A stretch of 64,000 bases of DNA from Pandoraea terrigena (GCF_902459705.1 NZ_CABPRU010000003.1:124001-188000); one strand, 5' to 3'; counted from the first letter of the stretch, positions 1 to 9,205 are shown. The notes: a model not told the origin generated them from the sequence alone. A program made the numbers and translations.

Positions 1-95
1 AGCACAATCAGAAAATTTTCATTCCCAATCGGGCCATTGCGATTTGGCCGATGTTGTGCGACGTTGCGCGATATTTCATTGCAACGTCATGCGTC
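1..95. other. Intergenic edge, no gene seen
   Basis: This stretch lies downstream of the yejF stop codon and continues outside the window. It is more AT-rich than the coding DNA around it. I see a short GGCC-centred inverted repeat near 32-49 with AT-rich sequence beyond it, which could be a weak terminator for the minus-strand yej operon, but the stem is too short to call. Confidence 0.3.
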
Positions 96-1691
96 TTACA
101 GCATCGCCGCCGCAACCAACGCTCGCGTGTAATCGTTCTGCGGATCGAACAGCACCGACTCTGTGTCCCCCTGCTCGACCAGATACCCGTCCTTGAAGAC
201 CAGCACGCGGTGTGCCATCGCACGCATGACGGCCAGGTCGTGACTGATAAAGAGGTAGCTCAGGTTGTACTTGATCTGCAGTTGCGCGAGCAGATGGAGC
301 ACCTGCTGCTGAATGGACACGTCGAGCGCGCTGGTCGGCTCGTCGAGCACAATCATCTGCGGGTCGACCACGAGGGCGCGCGCGATCGCAATCCGCTGCC
401 GTTGACCGCCCGAAAATTCGTGCGGATAGCGCGACATGGCACGCGCATCGATCCCGACTTCGCGCAACACGTCCACCACGCGAGTTCGCCGCTCGTCTTC
501 CGTCAGTTGCGGCCGATGTAGCGCAAGCCCCTCGCCCACGATCTCCTCGATCGTCATGCGCGGCGACAACGAGCCGAATGGGTCCTGGAACACGATCTGC
601 ATGCGCGAGCGCAGCGTGCGCTGCGCCTTGCCACGATAGGCGGAGAGCGGCTCGCCCTGGAATTCGATCTGCCCCTCGCTCGCGCGCTGAAGTCCGAGCA
701 ACGCCATCGCGAGCGTCGACTTGCCGGAGCCCGACTCGCCCACCACGCCCAGCGTCTCGCCCTGACGCAGCGCCAGGTCGAGCGGATGCACCGCACGGAA
801 CCGTCCGCGCCGAAACCAGCCGCGCGGGCCCGGCTGCGACGTCGCATAGTCGACCGCGACGCCGCGCGCTTCGAGCAACACCGGCGCAATCGGCAACACC
901 GGATGAATCTCCCGCTGCGGTCGACTGTCGAGCAGCTTGCGCGTGTAGGGATGTTGTGGATTCGTGAAGAGCGTCTCGGTGACGGCACACTCCACGAGGA
1001 CGCCTTTCTCCATCACCGCGACACGTTGCGCGAAACGCCGCACCAGGTTCAGATCGTGCGTGATGAGCAGCACCGCCATGCCACGCGTCTCGGCGGCATC
1101 GCGTTGCAACTCCAGCAGCAACTCGATGATCTGTGCACGAATGGTGACGTCGAGTGCCGTGGTCGGTTCGTCGGCCAGCAGCAGCTTGGGCCGGCACGCG
1201 AGCGCCATCGCAATCATGGCGCGCTGACGTTGTCCGCCCGACAACTCGTGCGGGAAATGCGACACACGGCGCTCCGGCTCGGGAATGCCCGTGCGGCGCA
1301 GCAACTCCACCGCGCGCGCCTTCGCCTGCTTGGGGAACAGCCCTTCATGCAACTCGAGCGCCTCGGCAATCTGCTCGCCGATCGAATAGAGCGGATTGAG
1401 CGCGGTCATCGGCTCCTGGAAGATCATGGCGATGTCGTTGCCACGCAGCCCGCGCATCTCGCGCTCGCTCACGCTGGCCAGGTCAACGCCGTCGAGCATG
1501 ATGCGTCCCTGTATCTGCGCGTCCTGCAACAGCCGCAGGATGGCCAGTGCCGTCACACTCTTGCCCGAGCCCGACTCGCCGACCAGCGCGACGCGCTCGC
1601 CACGCCCGATGGCGAAGCTGATGTCCTTCACGGCCTCGGTGTCGCCGAAGCGCACCGACAGGTTTTCGACACTGAGTAGCGGTGCGCTCAC
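96..1691 (-). CDS. yejF: Peptide ABC transporter, dual ATPase subunit (YejF-like)
   Basis: ATP-hydrolysing subunit of a peptide/oligopeptide importer, peripheral on the cytoplasmic face of the inner membrane. Two ABC domains lie in one 531-aa chain. Domain 1 has Walker A GESGSGKS (about 38-45), signature LSGGQRQR (about 149) and Walker B LLLADE (about 170). Domain 2 has Walker A GESGSGKS (about 318), signature FSGGQRQR (about 426) and Walker B MIVLDE (about 446). An oligopeptide-type C-terminal extension (NPQHPYTRKLL) follows domain 1. I chose the GTG at 1691 because it overlaps the yejE stop in a GTGA arrangement and opens directly into the conserved APLLSVENLSVRF. The frame is open further upstream but that stretch is not ABC-like. 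It is the last gene of yejABEF. In E. coli Yej imports peptides including microcin C; the substrate here is unknown. Confidence 0.93.
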   Translation of the reverse strand: MSAPLLSVENLSVRFGDTEAVKDISFAIGRGERVALVGESGSGKSVTALAILRLLQDAQIQGRIMLDGVDLASVSEREMRGLRGNDIAMIFQEPMTALNPLYSIGEQIAEALELHEGLFPKQAKARAVELLRRTGIPEPERRVSHFPHELSGGQRQRAMIAMALACRPKLLLADEPTTALDVTIRAQIIELLLELQRDAAETRGMAVLLITHDLNLVRRFAQRVAVMEKGVLVECAVTETLFTNPQHPYTRKLLDSRPQREIHPVLPIAPVLLEARGVAVDYATSQPGPRGWFRRGRFRAVHPLDLALRQGETLGVVGESGSGKSTLAMALLGLQRASEGQIEFQGEPLSAYRGKAQRTLRSRMQIVFQDPFGSLSPRMTIEEIVGEGLALHRPQLTEDERRTRVVDVLREVGIDARAMSRYPHEFSGGQRQRIAIARALVVDPQMIVLDEPTSALDVSIQQQVLHLLAQLQIKYNLSYLFISHDLAVMRAMAHRVLVFKDGYLVEQGDTESVLFDPQNDYTRALVAAAML

Positions 1692-2800
1692 ACTGCCCCC
1701 CCGGCGGCCGCCTGCTTGTCCGCAACCCGTGTGTCGAGCGCATTGCGCAAGGCATCCCCCATGAACGTGAGCAACAACAGCGTGAGCACGAGCACAACGA
1801 ACGTCGCCAGCGAAATCCACCACGCGTCGAGATTCGCCTTGCCCTGATTGAGTAGTTCACCCAGGCTGGGGGTCGGCGGCGGCACGCCGAGCCCGAGGAA
1901 GTCGAGACTCGTGAGCGCGAGAATCGCCCCGCTCATGCGGAACGGCAGGAACGTGATGACCGGCGTCATGCTGTTGGGCAGCACGTGACGCCGGATGATC
2001 TGCCCGTTCGAGAGTCCCATCGCCCGCGCAGCGCGAACGTAATCGAGCTGACGATTGCGCAGGAACTCGGCGCGCACGTAATCGGACAGGCCAATCCAGC
2101 CGAACAGCGAGAGCAGCACGAAGAGCAGCCACAGGTGCGGCTCGAAGATCGACGCAAAGATGATGAGCAGGTACAGCTCCGGCAACGATCCCCAGATCTC
2201 GATCAGGCGTTGCAGCGTCAGGTCGATGCGCCCGCCGTAGAACCCCTGCACCGCACCGGCCAGCACCCCGAGCAGCGTACCGGACACCGTCAGCGCCAGT
2301 GCGAAGATCACCGACAGGCGGAAGCCGTACAGCAGCCGCGAGAAGACATCCCTGCCGCGATCGTCCGTGCCCAGCCAGTTCTCGGATGACGGCGGCGCCG
2401 GATTGGGTACCGCGGAGAAATAGTTGATGGTGTCGTAGCTGTAGCGCACCGGCGGATAGATCGCGAAGTTGTCGCCCGCGCGAATGCGCTTTTCGATGAA
2501 CGGATCGAGGTAATCCGTGGGTGTCGGAAAATCGCCGCCGAAGGTCAACTCCGGATACGTCTTCACGAGCGGGAAATACCAATGCCCCTCATAGCGAACG
2601 ACCCACGGCTTGTCATTGGCGATCACCTCGGCAAAGAGGCTGATGCCGAACAGCACGACGAACACGACGAGACTCCAATAGCCCAGTCGCTGGTTGCGAA
2701 AGCGCCGCCACACACGCCAACGCGGCGAACGCGATGGCGGGGGCGGACGCGATGCGGCGAACGACGTCGGGCGTGACGGTGGCGTGGCGGATCGGGTCAC
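1688..2800 (-). CDS. yejE: Peptide ABC transporter permease (YejE-like)
   Basis: Inner-membrane permease that forms the translocation channel with YejB. About 370 aa. A basic proline/arginine-rich N-terminus leads into a first membrane segment (LGYWSLVVFVVLFGISLFAE), then a periplasmic loop and a MetI-type permease domain. The EAA-loop signature is RAARAMGLSNGQIIRRHVLPN, which docks on the ATPase. The GTG at 2800 follows the yejB stop by one base and is my preferred start. An ATG at 2848 inside yejB is also in frame, so the N-terminus is uncertain. The 3' end overlaps yejF by four bases, which indicates translational coupling. Confidence 0.9.
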   Translation of the reverse strand: MTRSATPPSRPTSFAASRPPPPSRSPRWRVWRRFRNQRLGYWSLVVFVVLFGISLFAEVIANDKPWVVRYEGHWYFPLVKTYPELTFGGDFPTPTDYLDPFIEKRIRAGDNFAIYPPVRYSYDTINYFSAVPNPAPPSSENWLGTDDRGRDVFSRLLYGFRLSVIFALALTVSGTLLGVLAGAVQGFYGGRIDLTLQRLIEIWGSLPELYLLIIFASIFEPHLWLLFVLLSLFGWIGLSDYVRAEFLRNRQLDYVRAARAMGLSNGQIIRRHVLPNSMTPVITFLPFRMSGAILALTSLDFLGLGVPPPTPSLGELLNQGKANLDAWWISLATFVVLVLTLLLLTFMGDALRNALDTRVADKQAAAGGAV

Positions 2801-2801
2801 G

Positions 2802-3857
2802 TCAGTGCTCCAGTCGATCGAATTGAATACGCGGGTCGACCAGGACATAGCACAGGTCGGAGATTAGCTTCGTCACCAGGCCGATGAGCGTGAACAGATA
2901 CAGCGAGCCGAGCACGACCGGATAATCGCGGCGCTGGACCGATTCGTACGACAGGCGCCCCAGCCCATCGAGCGAGAACAGCGTCTCGATCAGCAGGCTG
3001 CCCGCGAAGAACGCGCCGATGAAGGCCGACGGGAAGCCGGTGATCAGCGGAATCAACGCGTTGCGGAAGATATGCTTGAACAGCACCTTGCGCTCGGAAA
3101 GCCCTTTGGCACGCGCGGTGAGCACATACTGGCGGCGGATCTCGTCGAGGAACGCGTTCTTGGTGAGCATCGTGACGACCGCGAAACTCCCCACGACCGA
3201 CGCGGTCACCGGCAGCGTGATGTGCCACAGGTAGTCGGTGATCTTCGCCGGCCATGACAAATCACTCCAGTTATCGGAGACGAGCTCACGCAGCGGGAAC
3301 AACTGCCAGAACGTGCCACCGCCGAATAGCACCAGCAGCAACACCCCGAGCACGAAGCCCGGGATCGCGTAGCCGACGAGCACGACCAGGCTGGTGAGCG
3401 TGTCGAATCGGGAACCGTTGCGCACCGCCTTGGCGATACCCAACGGCACCGATATCAGGTACGTGAGGAAAAACGTCCACAGGCCCAGAGAAATCGACAC
3501 CGGCAACTTCGAGACGATCAGCGACCACACGCTCTGGTGATGGAAATAACTCTGGCCGAGATCGAATCTCGAGAAGCGCTTGAGCATGAGCCAGTAGCGC
3601 TCCACCGGCGTCTTGTCGAAACCGTACAGCGCCTTGATCTGGGCCAATTGTTGCGGGTCGATGCCGCGCCGGCCGCGATAGTCGCTCGCGGTGCCGCCGC
3701 CGCTCGCCTCCCCGCCGCCGCCGCGCCCCTTGAGTTCGAGCATCACCTGCTCGACCGGACCGCCCGGCACGAATTGAATGACCGCGAAGGTCAGCGTGAT
3801 CACGCCGAGCAGCGTCGGAATCATGATCAACAGGCGTTTCAGGATGTAGGACCACAT
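2802..3857 (-). CDS. yejB: Peptide ABC transporter permease (YejB-like)
   Basis: Second inner-membrane permease of the peptide importer, 351 aa. It starts MWSYILKRLLIMIPTLLGV, the usual N-terminal membrane segment of DppB/OppB/YejB permeases. An insert rich in Gly (KGRGGGGEASGGG, about residues 44-56) lies in the periplasmic loop before the MetI-like domain. The EAA loop is visible as TARAKGLSERKVLFKHIFRNA. The stop is one base upstream of the preferred yejE start, and yejA lies 42 bases upstream, so the four genes form one operon. The glycine-rich insert looks like a relaxed loop and is not a known functional motif. Confidence 0.92.
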   Translation of the reverse strand: MWSYILKRLLIMIPTLLGVITLTFAVIQFVPGGPVEQVMLELKGRGGGGEASGGGTASDYRGRRGIDPQQLAQIKALYGFDKTPVERYWLMLKRFSRFDLGQSYFHHQSVWSLIVSKLPVSISLGLWTFFLTYLISVPLGIAKAVRNGSRFDTLTSLVVLVGYAIPGFVLGVLLLVLFGGGTFWQLFPLRELVSDNWSDLSWPAKITDYLWHITLPVTASVVGSFAVVTMLTKNAFLDEIRRQYVLTARAKGLSERKVLFKHIFRNALIPLITGFPSAFIGAFFAGSLLIETLFSLDGLGRLSYESVQRRDYPVVLGSLYLFTLIGLVTKLISDLCYVLVDPRIQFDRLEH

Positions 3858-3899
3858 GGTTGGGGGGCAGCTCCTGTTGGGACCCGGCGCAATGAATAT

Positions 3900-5867
3900 C
3901 TATCGGGACGGGGCGGGCGCAGCGGACGGCGCCAAGGCCGCGGGCACACCCGGCGTCGCCGCCTTGTCCTGCCCCACACGCGAATCCCACCACGTCGATA
4001 CGAGCCAGCCTTCGGCGGTGTAGTACAGCGGCAACTTGTCAGGGAAGTGCAGGTACTGCTTGTAGGCCATGCGATGCGTGGACGAGAACCAGTGCGGCAC
4101 GATGTAGTACCCGTGCATCAACACGCGGTCGAGCGCACGCGCGGCGGCCACGAGATCGTCATAGGTATGCGCACGCACGAGATCGGCCACGAGCGCGTCG
4201 ACCGCCGGATCCTTCAGGCCGATGACGTTGTCCGAGCCTTCCACATCGGCCGACTGACTGCCGAAGCGGTCGAGCAATTCAGTGCCGGGAATCTGCGAAT
4301 CGGGATAGCGCAGCGAAATCATGTCGAAGTCGAACGCCTCGAGACGCTTCTGATACAACGCGTAGTCGCTGGTGCGGAAGTTCAGCGTGATCCCCAGCTT
4401 CGCGAGATTGCGCGCGTACGCCGAGGCGATCGGCCCCATCGCCCCGCCATCGTCGAGAAATTCGAACACGAACGGCTCGCCCTTTGCGTTGCGCAATGCA
4501 CCGTCGCGATATGTCCAGCCTGCCTGCGTCAGCAGTTCGCGCGCCCGGCGCAGGTTCTCGCGCAGACTGGCGGGCGGGGACGTCGTCGGCTGCACGACCA
4601 TCGGCCCGAACACGGCCGGATCGAGCGACTTGCGCAGCGGGTCCAGCAGCTTGCGCTCCGCCTCGCTCGGCAGGCCGCGGGCGGCGAGATCGCTGTTGGT
4701 GAAATAGCTGTCGATGCGATGGTACTGGTTGTAGAACAATTGACGATTGAGCCACTGGAAGTCGAGCGCCAGATCCAGCGCGCGACGCACGCGCACATCG
4801 CGGAACCTGTCGCGCCGCAGGTTAAGGATAAAGCCCTGCATGCCCGCCGTATTGTGATGCGCGAACTCGCGCTTGATCAGTTCACCATCGCGAAAGCGCT
4901 TGCCCACGTAGCTGCGCACCCAGCTCCGGGCACGGTACTCGGTGATCGCGTCGAACTCGCCCGCCTTGAAGCCTTCGAGCCGCACGATGTCGTCGGAGTA
5001 AAGCTTGTAGACGATGCGCTCGAAGTTGTAGGTGCCACGTCGCACCGGCAGGGCGTTGCCCCAGTACTTCGGGTCGCGCCGGAAAGTGATGCGCCGTCCG
5101 CCGTCATATGATTCGATCCGATATGGACCGCTGGCGATGGGCGTCTCGAACGCCAGCGCGTCGAAGGCCTTGCGCTTGCCGTTCGCGCCGGCGACCCATT
5201 TGGGCGAGAACACCGGCACCGCCGCCGCGAGCAGCGGCAGGTCGGGACTCACGCGACGGAAGTCGAAACGCACACGACGACCGTCGAGCACACTCACGCC
5301 CTTGATGTCCGCGAACATCGTCTTGAAGCCCGGCGACGCCTGCGGGCTCATCAGCGTATCGAACGAGTACTTGACGTCCTGCGCCGTGACCGGATCGCCG
5401 TTGTTGAAGCGCGCGGCCGGGTTGAGGTGGAACGTGACCGATGTGCCATCGGGGGCCACCGCGATGTCGTCGGCGAGCAGGCCGTAGACGGTGGCAGGTT
5501 CGTCAGCGCTGCCGACACCCAGCGTCTCGAACATGAGACCCAGCACGCCCGGGGCCGACGTGCCGCGCAACGTAAACGGATTGAACTTGTCGAAGCTGGT
5601 GCGGCGATCGGGGTTGGCGAGCGTCAGCGTACCGCCGCGAGGCGCATCGGGATTGACGTAGTCGAAGTGCGTGAACCCTTGCGGATACTTCGGCTCGCCG
5701 TATTGGGCAATGGCATACTTCGCCTGCGCCGCCGGCGCCAGCAACAGGCCCAGCGCGAGCGCCGGAACAAGGGCAGGAACGACGCTCAGCACGCGGACCA
5801 GGGAAGACACGAAGCGGCCCAGCGAGCCGCGCGTCGAGTGTGGATGCCGTGTTGTGCGCGCTTTCAT
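3900..5867 (-). CDS. yejA: Extracellular solute-binding protein, family 5 (YejA-like)
   Basis: Periplasmic peptide-binding protein that delivers substrate to the YejBEF channel. 655 aa. The N-terminus is strongly basic, followed by a hydrophobic core and an Ala-x-Ala cleavage site (APAAQA, cut after about residue 49), so it is secreted by Sec. The SBP_bac_5 domain fills the rest (PDAPRGGTLTLANPDRR, SPDLPLLAAAVPVFSPKW, GRPMVV-type region). I placed the start at the ATG at 5867 because AGGAG lies eight bases upstream and the protein then begins with the signal peptide. The frame stays open further upstream without recognisable content. First gene of the yejABEF operon, whose promoter should lie in the 255-base gap shared with the divergent lpxO-like gene. 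Confidence 0.93.
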   Translation of the reverse strand: MKARTTRHPHSTRGSLGRFVSSLVRVLSVVPALVPALALGLLLAPAAQAKYAIAQYGEPKYPQGFTHFDYVNPDAPRGGTLTLANPDRRTSFDKFNPFTLRGTSAPGVLGLMFETLGVGSADEPATVYGLLADDIAVAPDGTSVTFHLNPAARFNNGDPVTAQDVKYSFDTLMSPQASPGFKTMFADIKGVSVLDGRRVRFDFRRVSPDLPLLAAAVPVFSPKWVAGANGKRKAFDALAFETPIASGPYRIESYDGGRRITFRRDPKYWGNALPVRRGTYNFERIVYKLYSDDIVRLEGFKAGEFDAITEYRARSWVRSYVGKRFRDGELIKREFAHHNTAGMQGFILNLRRDRFRDVRVRRALDLALDFQWLNRQLFYNQYHRIDSYFTNSDLAARGLPSEAERKLLDPLRKSLDPAVFGPMVVQPTTSPPASLRENLRRARELLTQAGWTYRDGALRNAKGEPFVFEFLDDGGAMGPIASAYARNLAKLGITLNFRTSDYALYQKRLEAFDFDMISLRYPDSQIPGTELLDRFGSQSADVEGSDNVIGLKDPAVDALVADLVRAHTYDDLVAAARALDRVLMHGYYIVPHWFSSTHRMAYKQYLHFPDKLPLYYTAEGWLVSTWWDSRVGQDKAATPGVPAALAPSAAPAPSR

Positions 5868-6122
5868 GCATCTCCTGTGTTGGTCGGCGAGTGCCCGCCT
5901 GCCGGGGCCCGGACGCATCCAGCCCCCTCCCCTTGGGCCCGCCGCAACGTTTGGCGACGTCGGGTGACGTCTCATCTTCCCGCCCTCACGCGCATTTCCC
6001 GCGTGAGGCTTGGCGACACGGCCTGACCGCGCGACAATTGTACCCAAAAGCCCGGCGGTTACCGCACTGAAAGACGCAGGCTCGCCGGCCCGGTTCCCCT
6101 GTTCCCACCCTGGAGGCCGACG

Positions 6123-7016
6123 TTGAGTGCTACACGATCGCCTGCGCAGAACCCCAACCGTACCCTGCCTCGCTGGCTCGCACGATTTTTCTTTCAGTGT
6201 GTTGAAGCTGCGCAACGTCGTATTGCGCGCGGCTCATTGGTCGGCGACAAGCCCATCTTCGACAACGCGCAGTTCCCGTGGGTCGAAGCCCTCGAAGCGC
6301 AGGCACCGGCCATCGCCCGGGAACTCGATGCCGTCCTGGCCACCCCCGGGCGTTTGCCTGCGTTTCACGAAATCTCGCCCGACGTCGCCACCATCACGCA
6401 AGACCATCAGTGGCAGACCTTCGTGTTTCTCGGCTATGGCATGCGGGCCGAGCGCAATCTCGCGCGCTGTCCGGCCACGGCCGCAGCGCTCGACGGCATC
6501 CCCGGGCTGCGCACCGCCTTCTTCTCGATCCTCTCGCCAGGCAAGCAGATTCCCCTGCATCGCGGTCCTTACAACGGGGTGCTGCGCCTGCATCTTGCGC
6601 TGAAGGTACCGCGAGAGCGCGAGCACTGCTGGATCGAAGTCGATGGTCAGCGTTATGCCTGGCAAGCCAACCGCGCCGTGGTCTTCGACGACGCCTATCC
6701 TCACCAGGTGCATAACGACACCGACGAGACGCGCGTGGTGCTGTTCGTCGATTTCGAGCGTCCGTGCAAGGCCCCCGTGTCGTGGCTCAACCGGTTGCTG
6801 CTCGCCTTTGCCCCGCTCACGCCCGAGTTGCAGCAAGCCAAGGCGAATCACGAACGGTGGGAGCGCGATTATTACGCGGCACCCACGCAGGCCGCCACGA
6901 CTGGCACGCCCGAAACGCCCGAGCCACCGGCACCCGCCGTCAACCCGGCAACGCCTGATGCGCCAGCGGACGCCCCGTCCGCACACACCGTGGCCGACGA
7001 GCGCGCACACAGTTGA
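6123..7016 (+). CDS. lpxO: Aspartyl/asparaginyl beta-hydroxylase family protein (LpxO-like)
   Basis: Predicted Fe(II)/2-oxoglutarate-dependent dioxygenase. LpxO enzymes add a 2-hydroxyl to a lipid A acyl chain at the inner membrane. 297 aa, matching LpxO length. Iron-binding histidines are visible in IPLHRGPYNG and in VFDDAYPHQVHNDTDETR, the pattern of the aspartyl hydroxylase family; the arginine of ETRVVLFVDFERP should bind 2-oxoglutarate. The N-terminus has a short hydrophobic stretch (WLARFFFQCVEAA). The last 50 or so residues are a Pro/Ala/Thr-rich tail with no domain. The start is TTG at 6123 with GGAGG about eight bases upstream. It stands alone, divergent from yejA and convergent with mdfA. 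Lipid A specificity is inferred from family; a peptide-hydroxylase role is the alternative. Confidence 0.8.
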   Translation: MSATRSPAQNPNRTLPRWLARFFFQCVEAAQRRIARGSLVGDKPIFDNAQFPWVEALEAQAPAIARELDAVLATPGRLPAFHEISPDVATITQDHQWQTFVFLGYGMRAERNLARCPATAAALDGIPGLRTAFFSILSPGKQIPLHRGPYNGVLRLHLALKVPREREHCWIEVDGQRYAWQANRAVVFDDAYPHQVHNDTDETRVVLFVDFERPCKAPVSWLNRLLLAFAPLTPELQQAKANHERWERDYYAAPTQAATTGTPETPEPPAPAVNPATPDAPADAPSAHTVADERAHS

Positions 7017-7042
7017 CGGGGCCCGCGCCTGCGTCCATAAAA

Positions 7043-7070
7043 GAACGCCAGCGACGTGTCGCTGGCGTTC
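7043..7070 (-). terminator. Intrinsic terminator of mdfA (possibly bidirectional)
   Basis: A perfect 13-bp inverted repeat (GAACGCCAGCGAC and its complement, two bases between) lies between the convergent lpxO-like gene and mdfA. On the minus strand it is followed by TTTTATGG, so it fits an intrinsic terminator for mdfA. On the plus strand no T-run follows. Confidence 0.8.
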
Positions 7071-7087
7071 CGCGTTGCGGCCCCGGC

Positions 7088-8320
7088 TTACGACGGCCGT
7101 CCGGGTTGCGCAAGCACATCCTGCGCAGGCGGCGGGACGAAGTTCGCCGCGAGCACCGCGACCAGCGCCGCCGCCATCATTGCGCCAATGCCGAGTGCGG
7201 CATCGCCGAAGTGGAGATACGCCACCTTCACCGTCTCGATCACGACCACCGCGACGACGATGGTGATCATGCTGAGCATGCCCGCCACCGTCGCGCGATT
7301 GGGACTGTCGACGGCGAACAGCGACTGGCGATACACCACGCCGTAGCACATGCCCATGCCGAACGCATGCACGGACGTGCCGGCAAGCAACGCCGGATAG
7401 CCCGGCGAGAAAATCGCCGTACCGACGAGCGACACCGCGGCGCCGGTCAGCATGGCGGCCACGCCCGTCGCCAGCAATCGGCCGTTGGACCAGCGCCCGA
7501 CCTGGCGCGCGAGCAGCACATTGCCGAGAATCAGCGCCGAGAAGACCGGCACTTGCAGCATCGCGTATTGGATCTGCGACAGACCGGCGCGCTCGATCAG
7601 GAACACCGGACCGAGGGCGATCCACGTCAGCAGCGGCGTGATGGCAAGGCCTGTGAGCACAGCGCCACGCCAGAACCGGGCGCTCGAGAGCGGTAGCTTG
7701 TAGCCCGCCCAGAGTTGCTTCGCGTTCAGCGCCATGCGGTCATGGCGCGACAGTTCCGGCATGGTGCGATACAACCCCACGAACGAGCAGACGGCCACGA
7801 GGGCGATGAGCCAGAAGATGCTGCGCCACGGCCAGTACGACACCACCGCCGCGCCCGCCAGCGGACCGAACAGCGGCGAGAGCAGCGAAACGTTGGCCAT
7901 GAGTGCCATCACACGCACCGCCGTCTTCTCGTCGAACGCTTCGTGCACGGTTGGATAGCCCACCGTCAGCACGAAGCAGCAGCCCATGCCCTGGAGAAAG
8001 CGCAGCGCAATGAACTGCGGCATCGTTTGCACGTAGTGCGTGGCCAGACAGGCGACGATGAACATCACGAGACCGCCGAGCAACACGCGACGGCGTCCGA
8101 AACGATCGGCGAGTGGTCCCAGCAGCCATTGCAGACTGGCGTTGCCAAGCATGGCGGCGGTGAGCGCCAGCGTGGTCATGTCCGCCGACGCCCCGAATTC
8201 GCGCGTGACCATCGGCATGCCGGGCATGATCATGTCGTTCGAGATGTAGACGGCAAACTCGAAGAGCACGAGCGAGAACGGAAACCAGAATCGGGAAACG
8301 GACGGGGTGGGGTGAGACAC
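7088..8320 (-). CDS. mdfA: MFS multidrug efflux transporter (MdfA-like)
   Basis: Inner-membrane drug/proton antiporter of the MdfA (DHA1) family, 410 aa with twelve predicted membrane helices. The first helix reads LVLFEFAVYISNDMIMPGM. It carries the two acidic residues (E21, D29) that correspond to E26 and D34 of E. coli MdfA, which are essential for proton and drug binding. The conserved loop LGPLADRFGRRRV between helices 2 and 3 and the arginine of LRFLQGM in helix 4 are also present. I recall close agreement with E. coli MdfA across ALMANVSLLSPLFGPLAGA. It is a single gene with its own terminator downstream. In E. coli MdfA exports chloramphenicol and cationic compounds; the substrate here is inferred only. 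Confidence 0.88.
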   Translation of the reverse strand: MSHPTPSVSRFWFPFSLVLFEFAVYISNDMIMPGMPMVTREFGASADMTTLALTAAMLGNASLQWLLGPLADRFGRRRVLLGGLVMFIVACLATHYVQTMPQFIALRFLQGMGCCFVLTVGYPTVHEAFDEKTAVRVMALMANVSLLSPLFGPLAGAAVVSYWPWRSIFWLIALVAVCSFVGLYRTMPELSRHDRMALNAKQLWAGYKLPLSSARFWRGAVLTGLAITPLLTWIALGPVFLIERAGLSQIQYAMLQVPVFSALILGNVLLARQVGRWSNGRLLATGVAAMLTGAAVSLVGTAIFSPGYPALLAGTSVHAFGMGMCYGVVYRQSLFAVDSPNRATVAGMLSMITIVVAVVVIETVKVAYLHFGDAALGIGAMMAAALVAVLAANFVPPPAQDVLAQPGRPS

Positions 8321-8377
8321 CTAGTAAAGGCTCCTTTGTGCGCTCAACGCGTATGACGATGGCCCACGTAAAAGACA

Positions 8378-8410
8378 ACACCCCCGGTACCTGCGAGGCA
8401 CCGGGGGTGT
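8378..8410 (-). terminator. Intrinsic terminator of the FKBP gene
   Basis: An 11-bp perfect inverted repeat (ACACCCCCGGT and its complement with an 11-base loop) lies 43 bases past the stop of the FKBP gene. On the minus strand it is followed by TGTCTTTTAC. The GC-rich stem plus T-rich tail fits an intrinsic terminator. Confidence 0.75.
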
Positions 8411-8452
8411 CGATTGCATCGATGATGCCGCTGGGTGACGGCTTTCGATCGC

Positions 8453-8794
8453 TCAGACGTCCAGAAGTTCGACCTCGAAGACCAGCGTGGCATTGGGCGG
8501 AATCACACCGCCGGCGCCTCGGGCGCCGTAGCCCAGTTCGGGCGGAATGACCAGCTTGCGCTTGCCGCCGACCTTCATGCCGGCAACGCCTTCATCCCAG
8601 CCGCGAATGACCATGCCGCCGCCGAGCACGAAGGCGAACGGGTCGTTGCGGTCCTTGCTGGAATCGAATTTCTTGCCGTCGGTCAGCCAGCCCGTGTAGT
8701 GAACCGTGACGGTGTTGCCCGGCGTGGCTTCGGCGCCATCGCCCACTTGCAGATCGTCGTATTGCAGGCCGGAATCGGTGGTGATGATCGACAT
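8453..8794 (-). CDS. FKBP-type peptidyl-prolyl cis-trans isomerase
   Basis: Small single-domain FK506-binding-type prolyl isomerase, 113 aa, with no signal peptide, so probably cytoplasmic. It catalyses cis-trans isomerisation of X-Pro bonds during folding. Diagnostic sequence: VTVHYTGWL near residue 24, [14 protein letters not shown], then [16 protein letters not shown] and the C-terminal [26 protein letters not shown]. The ATG at 8794 begins [15 protein letters not shown] as in other small betaproteobacterial FKBPs and has GAGGA upstream. The frame is open back to 8908, but that would run through the terminator of tRNA-Ser. Monocistronic between two terminators. Confidence 0.93.
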   Translation of the reverse strand: MSIITTDSGLQYDDLQVGDGAEATPGNTVTVHYTGWLTDGKKFDSSKDRNDPFAFVLGGGMVIRGWDEGVAGMKVGGKRKLVIPPELGYGARGAGGVIPPNATLVFEVELLDV

Positions 8795-8863
8795 CGTTGT
8801 CCTCGCTCGAAACAGGAAGAGTATCGACGCGCGAGGTATCGCCAACGCGCGAACTCGGGAAAG

Positions 8864-8897
8864 AAAAAACCCCCGGCTCTCCGCGAAGAGCCGGGGG
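8864..8897 (-). terminator. Intrinsic terminator of tRNA-Ser
   Basis: An 11-bp perfect stem (CCCCCGGCTCT at 8870-8880 with its complement at 8887-8897, six-base loop) is followed on the minus strand by six T residues. It starts about 20 bases past the encoded CCA of the tRNA gene. Confidence 0.9.
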
Positions 8898-8915
8898 TGT
8901 TCCGCCAAGGCGACT

Positions 8916-9009
8916 TGGCGGAGACGGAGGGATTCGAACCCTCGATCCAGGTTTTGGCCCAGATGCTCCCTTAGCAGGGGAGTGCCTTCGACCTCTCGGC
9001 CACGTCTCC
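8916..9009 (-). tRNA. tRNA-Ser (anticodon GCU)
   Basis: Class II tRNA with a long variable arm. The 7-bp acceptor stem pairs GGAGACG (9009-9003) with CGTCTCC (8926-8920). The discriminator is G at 8919, as expected for serine, and CCA is encoded at 8918-8916. The anticodon stem-loop is CTCCC-CTGCTAA-GGGAG, with anticodon GCT at 8975-8973, reading AGC and AGU. The T-arm contains GGTTCGAATCC. It has its own promoter upstream and terminator downstream, so it is transcribed alone. Confidence 0.97.
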
Positions 9010-9052
9010 CAAACTTGTCGCTACATCAGGGAGGTGATGTAACGAAGGCGTG

Positions 9053-9081
9053 ATATTACCCACTGTTCGCGATGCCGTCAA
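9053..9081 (-). promoter_or_regulatory. Sigma-70 promoter of tRNA-Ser
   Basis: On the minus strand there is TTGACG (9081-9076), a 17-base spacer and TAATAT (9058-9053). This is a near-consensus sigma-70 promoter. The expected start near 9046 gives a leader of about 37 bases before the mature tRNA 5' end. That leader contains a small hairpin (ACATCA/TGATGT, 9022-9039). Confidence 0.75.
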
Positions 9082-9205
9082 ACATTATGCGCATCAAAAT
9101 CCAACAATACGTGCGCATGTGTCATGCCTTCGACACGCTTGAGGAATAATCCCCGCACCGGCGCGCGAAAATCGCGCGTCGTGCCGCGCGCCTCGCCGGC
9201 GACGC

